Positions 1 to 11,661 of a stretch of DNA of 64,000 bases are shown here, one piece after another (position 1 is the stretch's first letter; the number at the start of each line of letters is the position of its first letter). A model generated the notes under the pieces. The model made no database searches. It saw only the letters and a list, made by a program, of their open reading frames with translations, and was not told the origin of the DNA. The translations under genes were made by a program, and so were the position numbers. The DNA is from Metellina segmentata (taxonomy: Eukaryota > Arthropoda > Arachnida > Araneae > Tetragnathidae): assembly GCA_947359465.1 (NCBI GenBank), contig OX375873.1, positions 137,947,916-138,011,915 on the forward strand. The letters run 5' to 3'.

Positions 1-2200
1 GCTTTTAAAAAAAATGTTTGGCACTGGAAACTTGCAAATAATCTGAGGTGTCTATGGACAAAGTAATCTGTTGAGTCAGGGATTCTGCCAAACAGTAAAG
101 TAAAAAAAAAGTTGACATCTATTTGAAAGTTTTTTCAATGTTCATGCATAATTTTATGTTACAAACAATAAAGCAGTAGGCCTATACATCTACGTAATGT
201 CAAGACAGCCAAAGAAAATCTCCATAAAGTAGGCCTAAACTACTTGTTACCCCTTTAATTGATTGACCAATGGCTTAGCTATAGTGATTTTTCAACTACT
301 TTTTTTTTAAATTGAGACATAAATACAAAATAACACAATGTGATTAATAACTTATCAAATAAAAAATTCAACTGAGCTTTCTTTTTGAAAGGATGAATGT
401 TTAAACACTATGAACATCTTTTATTTTGCAAAATGCACCCTGAAACAGTCACCTTTCACTTTAAGAGTATTGACCCATAACAAATATTTATTTAATCAGA
501 CTAATTTAGGTCTCACACTTACTGATACATTTGTTAACATGATGATGTTAATTTACTCAAGATAAACTATGTAGGATGTCAACTCGTGTTTTAAAGTTTA
601 ACAAATGTTTTATCTTTTGCTCTTGTTTTGAAAATTCATTTTTTAAATGTATTACCATGTAACACACAATGATTTTTAGTAAAATAAATATTAATTTACC
701 ATATCACAAATTCTGATTGTTTACTTAAAATAAATATTGGTTTACATGTCATGTCAGAAACTCAATTTTTTATTCAACAAATTTATAGGCCCTACAGAAA
801 TTTAAATTTAAAAAATCCGATTTTTGATTTAAATCAAATAAATCCGATTAATTGATTTTTTTTACACCCTGGCAAAAACTATGATAAATTTATAATAAGG
901 TTAAAAACATAAAATGCAATTTTATTGAATAGATATTTTGACTGGTTTAAGCCGCAGCAAGGATTTTGAAAGCCGCAGCGATTATCTAATAGAGCATTTT
1001 AATAAAACAAAATGAATTTGAAAATCATATAATCTGACGATGGTAACGGATTGCGCATGGCATAACAAAAGCGAAGTGAAATTTAAGCACAATCGGCCGT
1101 TGAGTATTTGTCACCCAGATACAAAGAGAAAAAAAATTATAAAGCAGAGAAAAATTACTTTTGTTTTCGGTCAGCCGGCAAATACGATGAGTACAAAATC
1201 TCCAGTTTTCAAGCAACTTTTCCCAATTTACAAAATTCCCAGACTATTCCTGGTACTACCGGTTGTCTAGCACTCTGGTTTACGCTTTTGCCATCTTTTC
1301 CTCCAGTGTTTTTTTCAATCAATCTTGTTGGTTTTTTTTCCAGAACTGATAACAGATTGCTTTAAATTTTCAGAGCAGAATCACCCTGAAAACCTTCAAA
1401 ATTTTTCGTTATTCAACTTTACTGGGATATTTTTTACAAAAAATTTGGAGAATAAAAAAAATTGCAACACATTGGGTTGCCACTCAGCTAGCAATATTAA
1501 TAAAAAAAAATTATCTTTATATTGTTTTTAATTCACCTACAAACTTAAAAATACACTTCCCCATAATTATGATATATTTTTAAAACATGGCACTCGCAGT
1601 TCTTAACTGAATGAAACAAAATTAACATTTGATGATCTTATTCTAGTTCATCTAGCAGGGCAAGTATTTTGTGTTGCAAGAGCCACTTGCAAGTCGAAAA
1701 CAGATCGATTTGGAAAAGGTTTTCAAGTCTTTTAAAGTGTAGTATGTGCTCATCAAGAATCGATCAACAATTTGTATAACGCGTATGCAAGCAGGTCAGT
1801 TCCAGAAACCAATGCCGTACTCGTAAGAAGTTTTATCGCTGATCGGCCACTAAGGTCAGAAGTGAAAAATACTGTCATTTGAAAACTGAATTTTGTTTTT
1901 AAATGGAAATAAGCACCTTCTAAGGACTATTGATGAAAACTAAGTACTTCTAAGTGTTTTAGAAATGGGAGGTCAAAGTAAGCACTTTCTAAGACCCGTG
2001 GGAACCCTGTATGAATGAGTAAATGATTAAAATTTGAGACTGAAATATTTTGCCATTTAAAACTGAATTTTTGCTTTATTGAGAAAAAAAAAGTGGTACT
2101 TAGTATGGCATGACCGCCATTATTCCTAATGCAGCATGACAAGCGCCCTGGTAGTGAGTTATACAGGCTCTTTATGAAGTCCTACGACAGTCCATCACAT
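1..2200. other. UBE2Z intron 6, no recognised gene
   Basis: AT-rich sequence with long A/T runs. Short open frames around 1025-1530 on both strands have no recognisable motif. At about 1990-2010 a short piece ends GACCCGTGGGAACCCTG, which recurs at 8583-8600 and looks like the end of a small hAT-type repeat. Nothing else is supported. Confidence 0.5.
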
Positions 2201-2224
2201 GCTGCTTGAAACCATGTCACGTTA

Positions 2225-3108
2225 GTTCCAGCAGATTATGTGGTATGGGTTCAAGAGGTGACATCTCGTTCAATGGCATCCCATGCATTCTCGATCGGGG
2301 ACTAGTTTGTTAAGTATGTCGGCCATGGTTAGATATTGTGGCGTAGACAAGCTCTAGAGACAGCAGCAATATGGAGTCAAGCATCGTCTTGTTGAAAAAG
2401 TGGGTGAACCTGGGAGTTCAGGAATGGGTGCATAACTGACTGTAAAATTTCTTGTTTGTAACTCTGGCCTGTCAAAAAGTCTGTAACGAATATCAAAGGC
2501 GATTTGGCATCATACACAAATGCAACCCACACCATGACACCGAGTCTTCTGGACGTATGACGCTGCAACAAACTGTGAAGCTTGGCACTAACCACGTTGC
2601 CTCCACACACGGTTTCGATTGTCGTCACCAACCAGACAGAAGCTGGATTCATTAGTGAAGACCACGTGAGGCCATTCGACGTCTCATGTCCGTCTGGCAC
2701 GACACCATTCCAGTCTTCGACGGCAATGCAATGCTGTTAAAGGCAGTCGTAGTAACGGGTCTTCATGAGTTTAGTCTCGTGTCGTGAAGTTGTCGACAAA
2801 TGGTGCAATCACTAATTGGATGATCCAGAGGTTCCCCACTCCCGTTGGATGTCTGCAACAGTGGCTGTTGGATCAGTTCGCGCATTTATTACAACACGTT
2901 GATCCTCTCTCGGTCCAGTTTCTCCTGGCCTTCCTGAGCCTGGTTGACGCTGGCATGTACCTTGTTGTAACCACAGTGCAACAGTAACATCACTACAACC
3001 CATGTTGTGTAATACATCGATTAGACATCCACCTTCTCGGTGCAAATTACTCAGTCTGTCACACTCACCCCGTTGCTTAAATTGCTTACAAATTTTTTTC
3101 CGAGGCAT
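2225..3108 (-). pseudogene. Tc1-like transposase, decayed
   Basis: A degraded Tc1-type (IS630-Tc1-mariner) DDE transposase. The start is probably the ATG at 3108 (MPRKKICKQFKQRGE). The N-terminal HTH part continues to GSGRPGETGPREDQRVV, the hallmark GRPR-type linker of Tc1 proteins. Further on are GVMVWVAFVYDAKSPLIF and FQQDDARPH-like sequence (second catalytic Asp region), then a degenerate end with stops and frame changes. The acidic residues around the first catalytic Asp are not in a clean frame, so it is dead. The terminal repeats could not be defined. It lies in UBE2Z intron 6. Confidence 0.75.
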
Positions 3109-3759
3109 AACACAATGAGAAAAGATGTAACCAACACAACAGCATGAGTCGAAATTCATTTGCTGCACTACTAGATATTCTTTTATGCCCCGGTAGGCAG
3201 CATGTTTGAGAGCTGCCTTGTGCGAGGAGAACAAACGATTGAGAATTTGCATCACCAACGCAGATGTACCACTCTTACAAACATCATTTATACTGGTCTA
3301 TTCCTTCCAGGTGCAACTTTTTTTTGGTCTTAAAGTGTATATAGTCGGCTTAGAAGTAAAACACATCAAGTCACAAATTTCAAGGGTATTTTAGCTTTTC
3401 TGGGGCAGAATGTGATTTTTAGAATGGTACAATAAGATATTTTTTTCTTTACATGAAAGTTAGATTTCTTGAGAAATATGCTTAGAGAGTAAAGTCATAG
3501 GGAGTAGAAACCGCAACTTCATTTCATCATATTTTTTTTCTTGACTTAGTGTAACTTGTAAGCCAATGATAGAATGTTAAACTTAGGCAATGTAAAAATA
3601 GCACATTGACATCCAATATTAGAAACAATTTTTCTTCCCAATTGATTTTGTTTCGATACAGGTAGTACTATTCCTTAAAAATCTCGAGACAATGCTTAAG
3701 ATTATTTGTTTGCAATGTTTCTGAGAAAAAATTCAATATAAAAACTGAAAAGTACTAAC
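3109..3759. other. Intron, flank of the Tc1 remnant
   Basis: The first ~200 bases are probably the 5' untranslated part of the Tc1 element. The rest is AT-rich intron up to exon 6. No gene seen. Confidence 0.4.
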
Positions 3760-3850
3760 TTGCATGTGCTGCTTTGATAAGTGGAGGTTAGACTTGGCAC
3801 TTGATTCATAGTATTCATAAAACTCGGGAAATGATTTCTCCATTATATCT
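3760..3850 (-). CDS. UBE2Z: UBE2Z exon 6
   Basis: A 91-nt exon behind the acceptor TTTCTTTCAG, before the donor GTTAGTAC. It closes the Arg codon of exon 5 and codes DIMEKSFPEFYEYYESSAKS and NLHLSKQHMQ, matching the MEKSFLEYYDFYE region of the family. It ends in phase 0. The final family block (about 40-60 residues) is missing from the window, so at least one more exon must lie to the left of position 1. Confidence 0.92.
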
Positions 3851-4025
3851 CTGAAAGAAATGTCAAATTAAAAAAACTGATAAAAACAATTTCAGATACA
3901 TTATGCTTTGCTTTCTTTGAAAAACATGAACTAAAAATATGCTTCCATTTACACTGTAGCAGCTTATTTACATTCAATCTTTTATGTTTAAAACAAAGGA
4001 GCAAATAGTAAACAAGTGACAAAAA

Positions 4026-4250
4026 TCTCTACTATTATGAAAGGAAGTGTTTGTGTGTCTGAGGCGAGACCAGACGAATTAATACCACTTAGTCATGAAA
4101 TTTGGCACACAGGTAGTCCAAAAGAAGACTGAATGAAGCTCGAATTTTAAAATTTAATCTAGAACATTTTTTTAATGAATTTTTAGCTTTCCCCCTACAT
4201 GATTCCTTTTTTCAGGCATAAGAATGCAAAATTTCAAAAAAGAGAAAAAT
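4026..4250 (+). mobile_element. Helitron 5' end fragment
   Basis: It begins TCTCTACTATTATGAAAGGA after an A, the same start as the complete Helitrons at 44279 and (reverse) 53251. It also shares their downstream motif GAAATTTGGCACACAGGTAG. No CTAG terminus with a hairpin was found, so the right end is lost or approximate. Non-coding. Confidence 0.6.
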
Positions 4251-4456
4251 AAAAATGTGAAATTAAATACACTTGAGTCAGGTCTGTGTGCACAGGATTT
4301 CACAATAGTAAAAATTAACACTAGCCCAAAGCTATAATAATTGATTTATGAATTTATAAATAATTAATGGTAGAAGATAAATCGTGAAAAGTGGTGAATT
4401 ACGAGCACATGCTAAATATCAGCCATCTGAAATAACAATATCTCAAGGTAGATGTT

Positions 4457-4720
4457 TCTCTATATAAAAAAAAAAAAATCACCATTGCAGGATTGAAAAC
4501 TCTTTTTTGCTCGATTCTAAGACGGTTTTCCGAGAAAGTACAGATAAGAAAATGACGAAAATAACATGGTTTGTTCCAAATTGTACAGGAAACAAGAAGA
4601 AAAAGATTTTTTTTTGATACGGCTCTTAGTTTAGGGTGCATTACTTGTTAAAGTAAAAAAAAAAAAAAAAAGCGCAAATTTTAACACGAGTGAACAAAAG
4701 ACGTACGGGGTTGGTAAGCA
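4457..4720 (+). mobile_element. Helitron fragment, second type
   Basis: It starts TCTCTATATAAAAAAAA, like the minus-strand Helitron whose 5' end is at 7030. A ~170-bp segment here (about 4490-4660, with CGGTTTTCCGAGAAAGTACA and a TTAGTTTAGGGTGCATT end) is the inverted counterpart of segments at about 5818-5960 and 6836-6990 in that element. The 3' end is not identified; it is cut by or abuts the hAT element starting at 4862. Confidence 0.5.
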
Positions 4721-4966
4721 GGGGGCAAAGTTCATTTTTCTCTTAGCTACAAAAGTCGTTGTAAGAAAAAAATAACAAGTAAAGATCTGCGTTGTACATT
4801 TAAGAGAATCACGCTTTAAAATATATATATGTACAAATATATATATGTGTGTGTTCTACACCAGGGCTCGAAATACCCGAGTGCACATGGAAATAAAATT
4901 GTGCAACTAATTTTTCCCGCTAGGTGCACGCAGTGCAACTAACGTTAAAAGAAGGGGAGGGAAAAC

Positions 4967-5399
4967 GTGTTTGATTTTATTTTGATATTTGAACAAAATA
5001 TTAGTATCAACCTCTCTCGCTCTAAAGGAACGCAATTAAAATTCCTAAATACACACTATGCGAAAACAAAATTGCTGGGCCATAACGGGTTTGTACAGGA
5101 GGAGGGTTTACTTGTGCCACTGCCACCAGAACTTTCCAGTGATCGAAACATTTTTCAGATGGCTCTGTTGAAGCAACTGTCACGACTACCTTGAAAAAAC
5201 GAAAGTTTTGAAAGAAAAACGACACATAATCCAACCATGCAGTTCGCCGATTGAAGACAGATTTAAATCCATAGTTAAGGATCCACTTTTGTCGGCTTTT
5301 GCTGTCTTCGAGCTATGTTATTGGCCAAACAATGAAGAAATTGAGAATTGGTTGCATTTTCTTAGAAGTAATAATTTCGCAGATAAAAAATTTGTTTAA
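4967..5399 (+). pseudogene. hAT transposase fragment (weak)
   Basis: Two open stretches in different frames (4967-5194 and about 5200-5399). The second contains EDRFKSIVKDPLLSAFAVFE and ..WPNNEEIENWLHFL, which resembles the C-terminal half of hAT-derived zinc-finger proteins. The placement inside hAT ends supports this, but the match is by pattern only. It is shortened and frameshifted. Confidence 0.4.
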
Positions 5400-5500
5400 A
5401 TATTTTTATTTACTCTCTACAACTAACCTATCCAAACATACTCAACTAATAAAGTAGTTTACGTTACATTAATGCTCTAAAATTACGTTTTTTTTTTAAA

Positions 5501-7030
5501 CTAGGGGGCTCCGCCCCCTGCTCGCCAACCCCCGGGGATTGCTGCGCAATCCCATTTGGTTTGCTTCGCAAACCAACACTCCTTTCACAGATGTCATTTG
5601 GTTTGCTTCGCAAACCAACATTCCTTTCAGAGTGAAACTATCTGAATAATTCGTATTATGCTGATTTCACTTTCCGGTACACGACGTCACAGCGAGGGCT
5701 TCGCGCCCTGCTCGCTTACGCTCGCCGACCCCGGGGATTGCTACGCAATCCCGTTTGGTTTGCTTTCTCAAACCAATACTTCTTTCGCAATTGATTTCAC
5801 TTTTTTTTGCTTTAACACTTAATGCACCCTAAACTAATAGCCGCATCAGTAAAAAATCTTCTGTATCTTGTTCCCTGTACAATTTTAAGTAAACAGTGTT
5901 AATATCAAAACTTTACGATTGTACTTTGTCGGTAAACTGTCTTGAGAACAGAGGGAAAAAAGCGAGCCTTTTTCCTCGCCAAATAAAAAGAAATCGTTTT
6001 TATGGCAATTGTTGCTACGATAAATTTGATATCTGGCAAACCCGATAGTAGAAAATGCAACCCACTGCTGTTTGCGGAACCAGCTATGCGAACTGAAAAA
6101 TACGAAATTTGTGTCACCAACTTTTGATTGCATCGAATTTATTTATGAACCAATTTTAAAAATAATTGTACCGTAAGAAAGAGTACATTGTGAGGTATAC
6201 TGCAATATTTTTAAAATTAAAAAATAACAGTAATACTATACAGATATGACCATTTTAGTTTTGTATCGGAAGTTACGATCTGAAAGTTCCGAAAATTGTA
6301 TGACCTACTTTTAATTGCATCGATTTTGTTTATTAACCAATTTGAAAAATAATTGTACCATAAGAAAGAGTGTAATGTAGTGTATTCAGTGATGTTCTCA
6401 AATTTAAAAAATAATGGTTTTTGCCGTAGACATAACGGTTTTAACAAAACGTAGCGAAAATATCCGAAGATTCCGAATTTTGTATCACGAACTTTTGATC
6501 GCATCCAATTTAATTATTAACCGATTTCAAAAATAATAGTACCGTAAGAAAGAGTATATTCTGAGGTATACTGCGATATTTTAAAAATTAAAAACTAATA
6601 GTAATTAGATATAGATACGGCAGTTTTAAAAAAAAGTAACAAAAATGTCCCGATTTTTCCCGAATTTCAAAAAAATATTATCAAGAACCACATTTAAATT
6701 TCAAAAAAAACTCGACGAGCTGCAAAAATTTACGTTGAGAGGTACTCTTAAAAAAAAACTCACGACTAAAGACTGAAATTTTGAATGTGTTTTGCTCACT
6801 CGCGGAAGAAATTTCACTTCTTCAACTTTAACACTTAATAAAACCTAAACTAATAGCTGCATCGGAAAAAAATCTTAATAATTATCCAGGGAATACGATG
6901 AAGAACAAAGCATGTTAATTTCATATTTTTCCGATCAGTACTTTCTCGGGAAACCGTCTAAGAATGGAGCTAAACAACAAAAATTTCAATTCTTCGGCGG
7001 CGGCGGTAACTTTTTTTTAATATAGAGAGA
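5501..7030 (-). mobile_element. Non-autonomous Helitron, minus strand
   Basis: On the minus strand it starts TCTCTCTATATTAAAA at 7030, next to an A, and ends CTAG at 5504-5501, followed by T. This is the Helitron A/T insertion rule. A GC hairpin (GGGGGCGGAGCCCCC) stands right before the CTAG end. Internal palindromes of the type TTGGTTTGCTTCGCAAACCAA recur near the 3' end. It has no Rep/helicase frame. The central part is built of repeated ~190-bp units. It is nested in the hAT element at 4862-7109. Confidence 0.75.
6095..6665. repeat. Three tandem ~190-bp units inside the Helitron
   Basis: Three diverged copies begin at about 6098, 6290 and 6473. Each runs through ..CGAATTTTGTATCAC, a TTTTGATTGCATCGAATTTA-like stretch, ACCGTAAGAAAGAGT and GTATACTGC. 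Open frames on the minus strand here are by-products of the repeats. Confidence 0.7.
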
Positions 7031-7109
7031 TATGCACCTGATATATAATCTGTGCACCCAATTTAAAAACTTAAGTGCACCTGCATTAAAAAATCTATTT
7101 TGAGGCCTG

Positions 7110-8660
7110 TTCTACTCACACCATATATGCTCAAGTAGATTTAAAAATTAGCTTATTTAGAAGGAGAAAAACTTCAGCATAAATAGGAATAAAGGGACAT
7201 TTGATTCCTCTATACTCTAATAATGATAATGGCATATATGATTGCCACAGAAGTTCACAACAAAAAAAAAGGATACAAACGGATTGATTGTAACACCAAG
7301 AAACAAGGATGGGTTTATGAAATTCAACTTGGATGTTGAAAATCATTAATCATTATCAAACAACAAATGTGGAAAATCATTTTTGTTTTAAAATTTTTAA
7401 TTTATACTTACTTTCAACTTTGCTAAAAAAAATTGGAATCGAAAGTCATCTGCAGGACAAAAATAGTTTTGAGAAATTCCTCATTAATTAAAAAGAAATG
7501 AAAACAGACTGTTAAATTCCCAGATTTTGCAAAATTATTTTGTTGTACTCTTTGTAAGTACTTTTTAGGTAAAAAAACATTAATTAAAAAATGTAATATA
7601 AAATCCTAGATAAATTCAGCAAGAGTAGAATTATTTGCTCCCTTGCAGTTTGAAACTTTAATTTTCAATCCTTATGTGTGACCTGTCACCTCATTTCCCC
7701 CCCTTCCCCCCAAAAAAATCAGCGCAGAAATCACAAAATTAATTATCAGAAAATATTCTTATTAGTAGGCCTTTCATCGCGGCATAGAAAAGCTAAGTTC
7801 TGTGGTGGAAAATCGCACAAGCGCATAAATAAATATCCGAATCGTTGTGGCAGTCTACACCAAAACCCAAATTTTCCTCCAATGATGCTAAAAAACATGA
7901 AATTTCTGCTGGAAATACTGATTAGTCAACTCAGATATCGTGCATGTGCTAAGATCGGAAAAAATCACTATGTCATGATCCATCGCCATCGTGAAAATCG
8001 CAATACTGATGTGGCGATGTCAACCTCACACTGATTTTTCACGATGTAACAATATATCGCCTAGGCCTACCCCCTAGTATATAAAAATGACACTAGGACA
8101 TACGGTTCTTCAAATCTTGAAATATACTCTCATTGGCTAGAAACACTGATGACATCATATTCTTAAAAACGGCCAAAATCACGTTAGAAAAAGAAGACAA
8201 ATTACTGAAAAGCGGGGAAAACACGAAAAAAAGCGGAAATCCGTGGAAGATTGTGTGTTTTTTTGGACGCATAGCAAGTTTTGACTCTGCACCATGGCGT
8301 CACTGATTTTCCTTTGATTTCATTGGTTCTTTTTTCTTTTCATGGTTTTGATTTTCGTTGTTTGTTGGAATAAGTGAGGTTTAGCGTTGAGACTTTTTAG
8401 AAACATAATTTTTCTTATTTTTTTCTTCTTTAGCTTTAAGACATTTTTGAAAATACAGTGCACTTCGCTTTATCGGACCACTTTGGTGGTTGAACACAAA
8501 CAAGGACTTTCAAGTATTTTACACCAAATTCAAGTACTTTCCAAGGGCCTTGGAAACGAAAATGAAATTCAAGTACTTTTCAAGACCCGTGGGAACCCTG
8601 AACAAATGTTTCAACTTTCATAGATTTTCAGCTAACTGCAATAATTTCTATTGTCGAAAG
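7110..8660. other. Intron sequence, no gene
   Basis: AT-rich. The open frame at 7678-8034 has no recognisable domain. At 8490-8600 the sequence ends ..GACCCGTGGGAACCCTG, a probable end of a small hAT-like repeat also seen at about 1990-2010. Confidence 0.4.
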
Positions 8661-9695
8661 GAGATTTCAGGGCTTCTAACAGGTTTCAAGGTCTAAAAAG
8701 GTGACAAAAGTGACTAATTAAACCAAAAAGGTGACAAAAAGTGACTAATCGAGTAGAAAAAGGTGACAAATCGAGCAAAAAAAAATAACAAATATAACAA
8801 TAATGCTAAATATATTCAAGTGTAAAGATAGAAAATAAAAAGATCCTCCCCAGCTACCCCTATCTTTTCTTTCTTTGGAAGGATATTTTTATTTCCTTCA
8901 TTTAAAAAGTATACAATATTAAAGTATTAACATAAAATTAAAAAAAAAAAAATCGGAATTATGATTTTTTTACTTCATTTATTTGACACAGCTTGAAGAA
9001 TTTCTCTTTTCTTTCAAAAATTATGTCTTATTTTTTTGTTGTTGAAAAAGTCTGAAATTAATTTTGTTTTTTTCTTCCGTCAAAACGCAAAAATAAGGAC
9101 AAAAATAAAATGTCTGCATATTTTTCTTTAAAAACAGCTATAAAATTCCCTATTAGCACAAATAATTTCTTTTATGTCCCAAATGCAGATGTCTAAAATC
9201 CAGAATTGTCAAAAATTAAAAAAAAAAAAAAATTGACGTTTTGTTAACTTCGTTTTTGTTTTTCTCACTTTTTTCCATCTTTTTGACAATTTTCATAGAA
9301 CAAGGAGGTAAACCTAGACCTAATTGATAAAACAACGAAAAATAACGGACATGTTCAGAGTAAATACCACACAGAAAAATTAGAAGATTTGCAAGTAAAA
9401 TTTCTTGCATTATTTAAAAAAAATCCTTTTTATATATTCTTCCTACCTATTCCTATTTATATATCTGCTATTTTAGTATTACAAACACAAAATTTGCGCA
9501 GGGGAGATTAGATTAAGGTTTTTTTTTGACAAAAAATGCAAATAATCCGGAATGGCCGAGGACTGGAGGATTTCGGACTTTGTACTGTTGTAAGAATAAA
9601 AAATTACATGTATACATGAAAGGTTTTATCCTTAAATTATGGAAACAAAATTCTAATTCACAATTTCTCCGAAAATGGAAAAAAAAATTTCCTTT

Positions 9696-10005
9696 TCATA
9701 GAATAAATTTCCCTTTTCCCTGCATCGACGCGATTTCGGGAGTGAACCACAGATTACGCGGAGTTGCGGATTTTCGATTATTTAGCGTAGAAACTTCTGA
9801 AGTTCCGGAGCACTTGGCAACTCTGCTAATGTCTCGCAGTCTGAACAACTGGTTCCAGTAAACATCAATAGGCTTCATTCTAAATCCTTCTTCCTCAAAT
9901 TCTCTTTGGAGTAATTTCCACTCATCCAGTAGTATGTCTGTCGGGACATCCCATAGCATTGCTCTTGCAAATTCTAATACTTGTCGAACACTCTCGACAC
10001 TGAGT
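9696..10005 (-). pseudogene. hAT-like transposase C-terminal fragment (weak)
   Basis: The minus-strand frame reads SVESVRQVLEFARAMLWDVP and later LLDEWKLLQREFEEEGF and PIDVYWNQLFRLRD. The spacing resembles the region just before the hAT dimerisation domain (..DEW..L....ID.YW..L). After RLRD the expected NADVERVFS block is absent, so it is broken. The reading is by pattern. It runs head to head with the long frame at 10012. Confidence 0.4.
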
Positions 10006-10011
10006 CTCTAA

Positions 10012-11661
10012 AGAGGACCAAGACAGGATAAACTTTTAAGGAGAGATGAACTGAAGGCGGACTTTTTCAAAAGATCTTTCTTTGCTCTCATCAGGGATCA
10101 AGTGGATGCGGTGCATGTTGACGACTGGAGTGCGGAGGCTGTGGCTGAAGAAAGTGCACCACTTGATTTATCTGCACGTGCCGAGCAATCGAATGGACCG
10201 ACTGTAGCGCATGATGCGACTGGGGGTGTTAGTGCGAACAATAATACAAATGCTGTTCAGCCGGCAATCCTTGATGTACCTAATGCATCTGCGGAAAAAG
10301 TGAGTGATGGGGTTAGACGGACGGGTCCAGTCGCACGGATTCCAACTGGGAGAGTGCTCGGTAATCAAGGATGGGGAACAGTACGTCGGAATCCTGATGC
10401 CACACCGCATGTTCACAATGATAGGGGACATCATTTGCATATCTATCAAACGACTCCTGAGTTTCACCTTCCGCTGGGTGTGTTTGAGAGTAAATTGCCA
10501 TTGCCCGAGTCGTGGAACGTTGTGATCCCAGATGCGAAGCGGACCATTTTCAGCCTCGGGAGGCGAGAAACTCATGCTGTTAAGGAGGAATGCGAGGTTG
10601 GTGCTTACCTGTTCCAGCCACCTGTGATTAAGGGTGTTTTTGTACCCGACGCGAGGTTGAGCTGTGGAGACCAGCACATTGGTTGGCTGGTGCGCGTTGA
10701 TACGGATGGATGCGGTATTGGAATGGAGTTGATCCGGGCAATAGACACTCGCGGACGCCGTGCATTATTGGGCCGCTGTGATGCGAGTATAATGCGATTA
10801 TTGACAGGACAGACTGCAAAGGGAGTGGGCATCTGTCGTCTTTCTTGGGAGATGGGGTACGCCGGAGGAGAGGAAAGCGATACTGCACTTGCATGGAATA
10901 GAGCCCAGAGCTGGACAAGTACAGGTGGGCCGGGATATATGTCTGTGTTATCCGTGCTTACCCGTTTGTTTTCCGAGTTTCCTGCCTTGTGTGACTTGTT
11001 AACGAATGAGGATTGTGCGCCGATCACTGGAGGAGCTCAGTCGCGTCCCCTGATCGACATTGAGGGTAGTGTTCGATACCAGCAGCGACGGGAGGTGGGA
11101 CCTGGTGATTGTATTACAAATCTAGACAGCATGATGAATGTTGCGGGTAATACGACGCATGCGGAGGGATACACTGAACTGTGTCGACTAGGAGCGTTAT
11201 ACACCACTCAGCGAGGGTCCGGGCGGAATGGAGTGTGTGCGCATGTACAGCGAACTCTCCTCGAGAAATGGTCTCCCGTAGCAGAGGCAATCAGTGAGTT
11301 TTTGCGTTGGAGGGAAAGGGGGATAAATTTTGTGTCACAGATGGAGGCTAGGTTAGCTGGTAGAGTATCCTCAATGCGATACTCTGGGCAAAAGACTTTT
11401 TATGCACTAATGGAGGTAAAAGCGACAGAGGATAGTGATGTGCGATCTGCGAGAAACGGGTGGAGATGCTTGGAGTGCGGGGTAGTGTACGGGGCGCATT
11501 GGGAGGCAATGGTCTGCGCTGGCGTGGATATGGCATTACATCGGACCGTGCGATTGTATGATGAACGTATTGTGACAGTGTGGCATGTTTCCTGTTCCCA
11601 GAGAGAAGTAGAGGCACGCCGACTGCCACGTGCGATGCGAGGGGCAAATGGAAGAATTTAG
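10012..11661 (+). CDS. Unassigned long open frame, ~550 codons, no 5' ATG
   Basis: Uninterrupted from just after a TAA at 10009 to the TAG at 11659-11661, and visibly richer in G+C than the AT-rich intron around it. There is no ATG near the start. Upstream GTG codons (for example 10102) are not credible eukaryotic starts, so the true 5' end is lost, spliced or upstream of a break. The N-terminal third is Ala/Asn/Ser-rich and low in structure. A compact region follows from about PVARIPTGRVLGNQG onward. The C-terminus has WRCLECGVVY ... WHVSCSQ, a possible Cys/His metal site. No catalytic motif of transposase, polymerase or protease type was recognised. It could be an integrated virus-derived structural-type protein, a captured gene or an orphan; I do not assign it. 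Confidence 0.6.
   Translation, partial: RGPRQDKLLRRDELKADFFKRSFFALIRDQVDAVHVDDWSAEAVAEESAPLDLSARAEQSNGPTVAHDATGGVSANNNTNAVQPAILDVPNASAEKVSDGVRRTGPVARIPTGRVLGNQGWGTVRRNPDATPHVHNDRGHHLHIYQTTPEFHLPLGVFESKLPLPESWNVVIPDAKRTIFSLGRRETHAVKEECEVGAYLFQPPVIKGVFVPDARLSCGDQHIGWLVRVDTDGCGIGMELIRAIDTRGRRALLGRCDASIMRLLTGQTAKGVGICRLSWEMGYAGGEESDTALAWNRAQSWTSTGGPGYMSVLSVLTRLFSEFPALCDLLTNEDCAPITGGAQSRPLIDIEGSVRYQQRREVGPGDCITNLDSMMNVAGNTTHAEGYTELCRLGALYTTQRGSGRNGVCAHVQRTLLEKWSPVAEAISEFLRWRERGINFVSQMEARLAGRVSSMRYSGQKTFYALMEVKATEDSDVRSARNGWRCLECGVVYGAHWEAMVCAGVDMALHRTVRLYDERIVTVWHVSCSQREVEARRLPRAMRGANGRI

Larger units (their letters stand above)
4862..7109 (+). mobile_element. hAT-type element containing a nested Helitron
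   Basis: Ends are CAGGGCTCGAAATACCC (left) and the complement of CAGGCCTCAAAATAG (right). They are flanked by TTCTACAC and TTCTACTC, an 8-bp target duplication with one mismatch. Taking out the Helitron (5501-7030) leaves about 718 bp. The left part has a short coding remnant, so it is an internally deleted, dead copy. The small MITE at 16760-16904 has the same ends and probably derives from this family. Confidence 0.75.

Noticed and set aside
1..3700. Last UBE2Z exon (DPFG..RGHFDYQ block)
   Set aside because: Searched on the minus strand and not found; presumed outside the window.
5501..5830. Regularly spaced TTGGTTTGCTTCGCAAACCAA-type palindromes, at first sight CRISPR-like
   Set aside because: Only a few copies with irregular spacing, in a Helitron 3' region; the genome is eukaryotic.
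10168..11027. Long minus-strand frames opposite the orphan frame (10168-10677, 10605-11027)
   Set aside because: Shadow frames of the longer plus-strand frame; shorter and without any motif.
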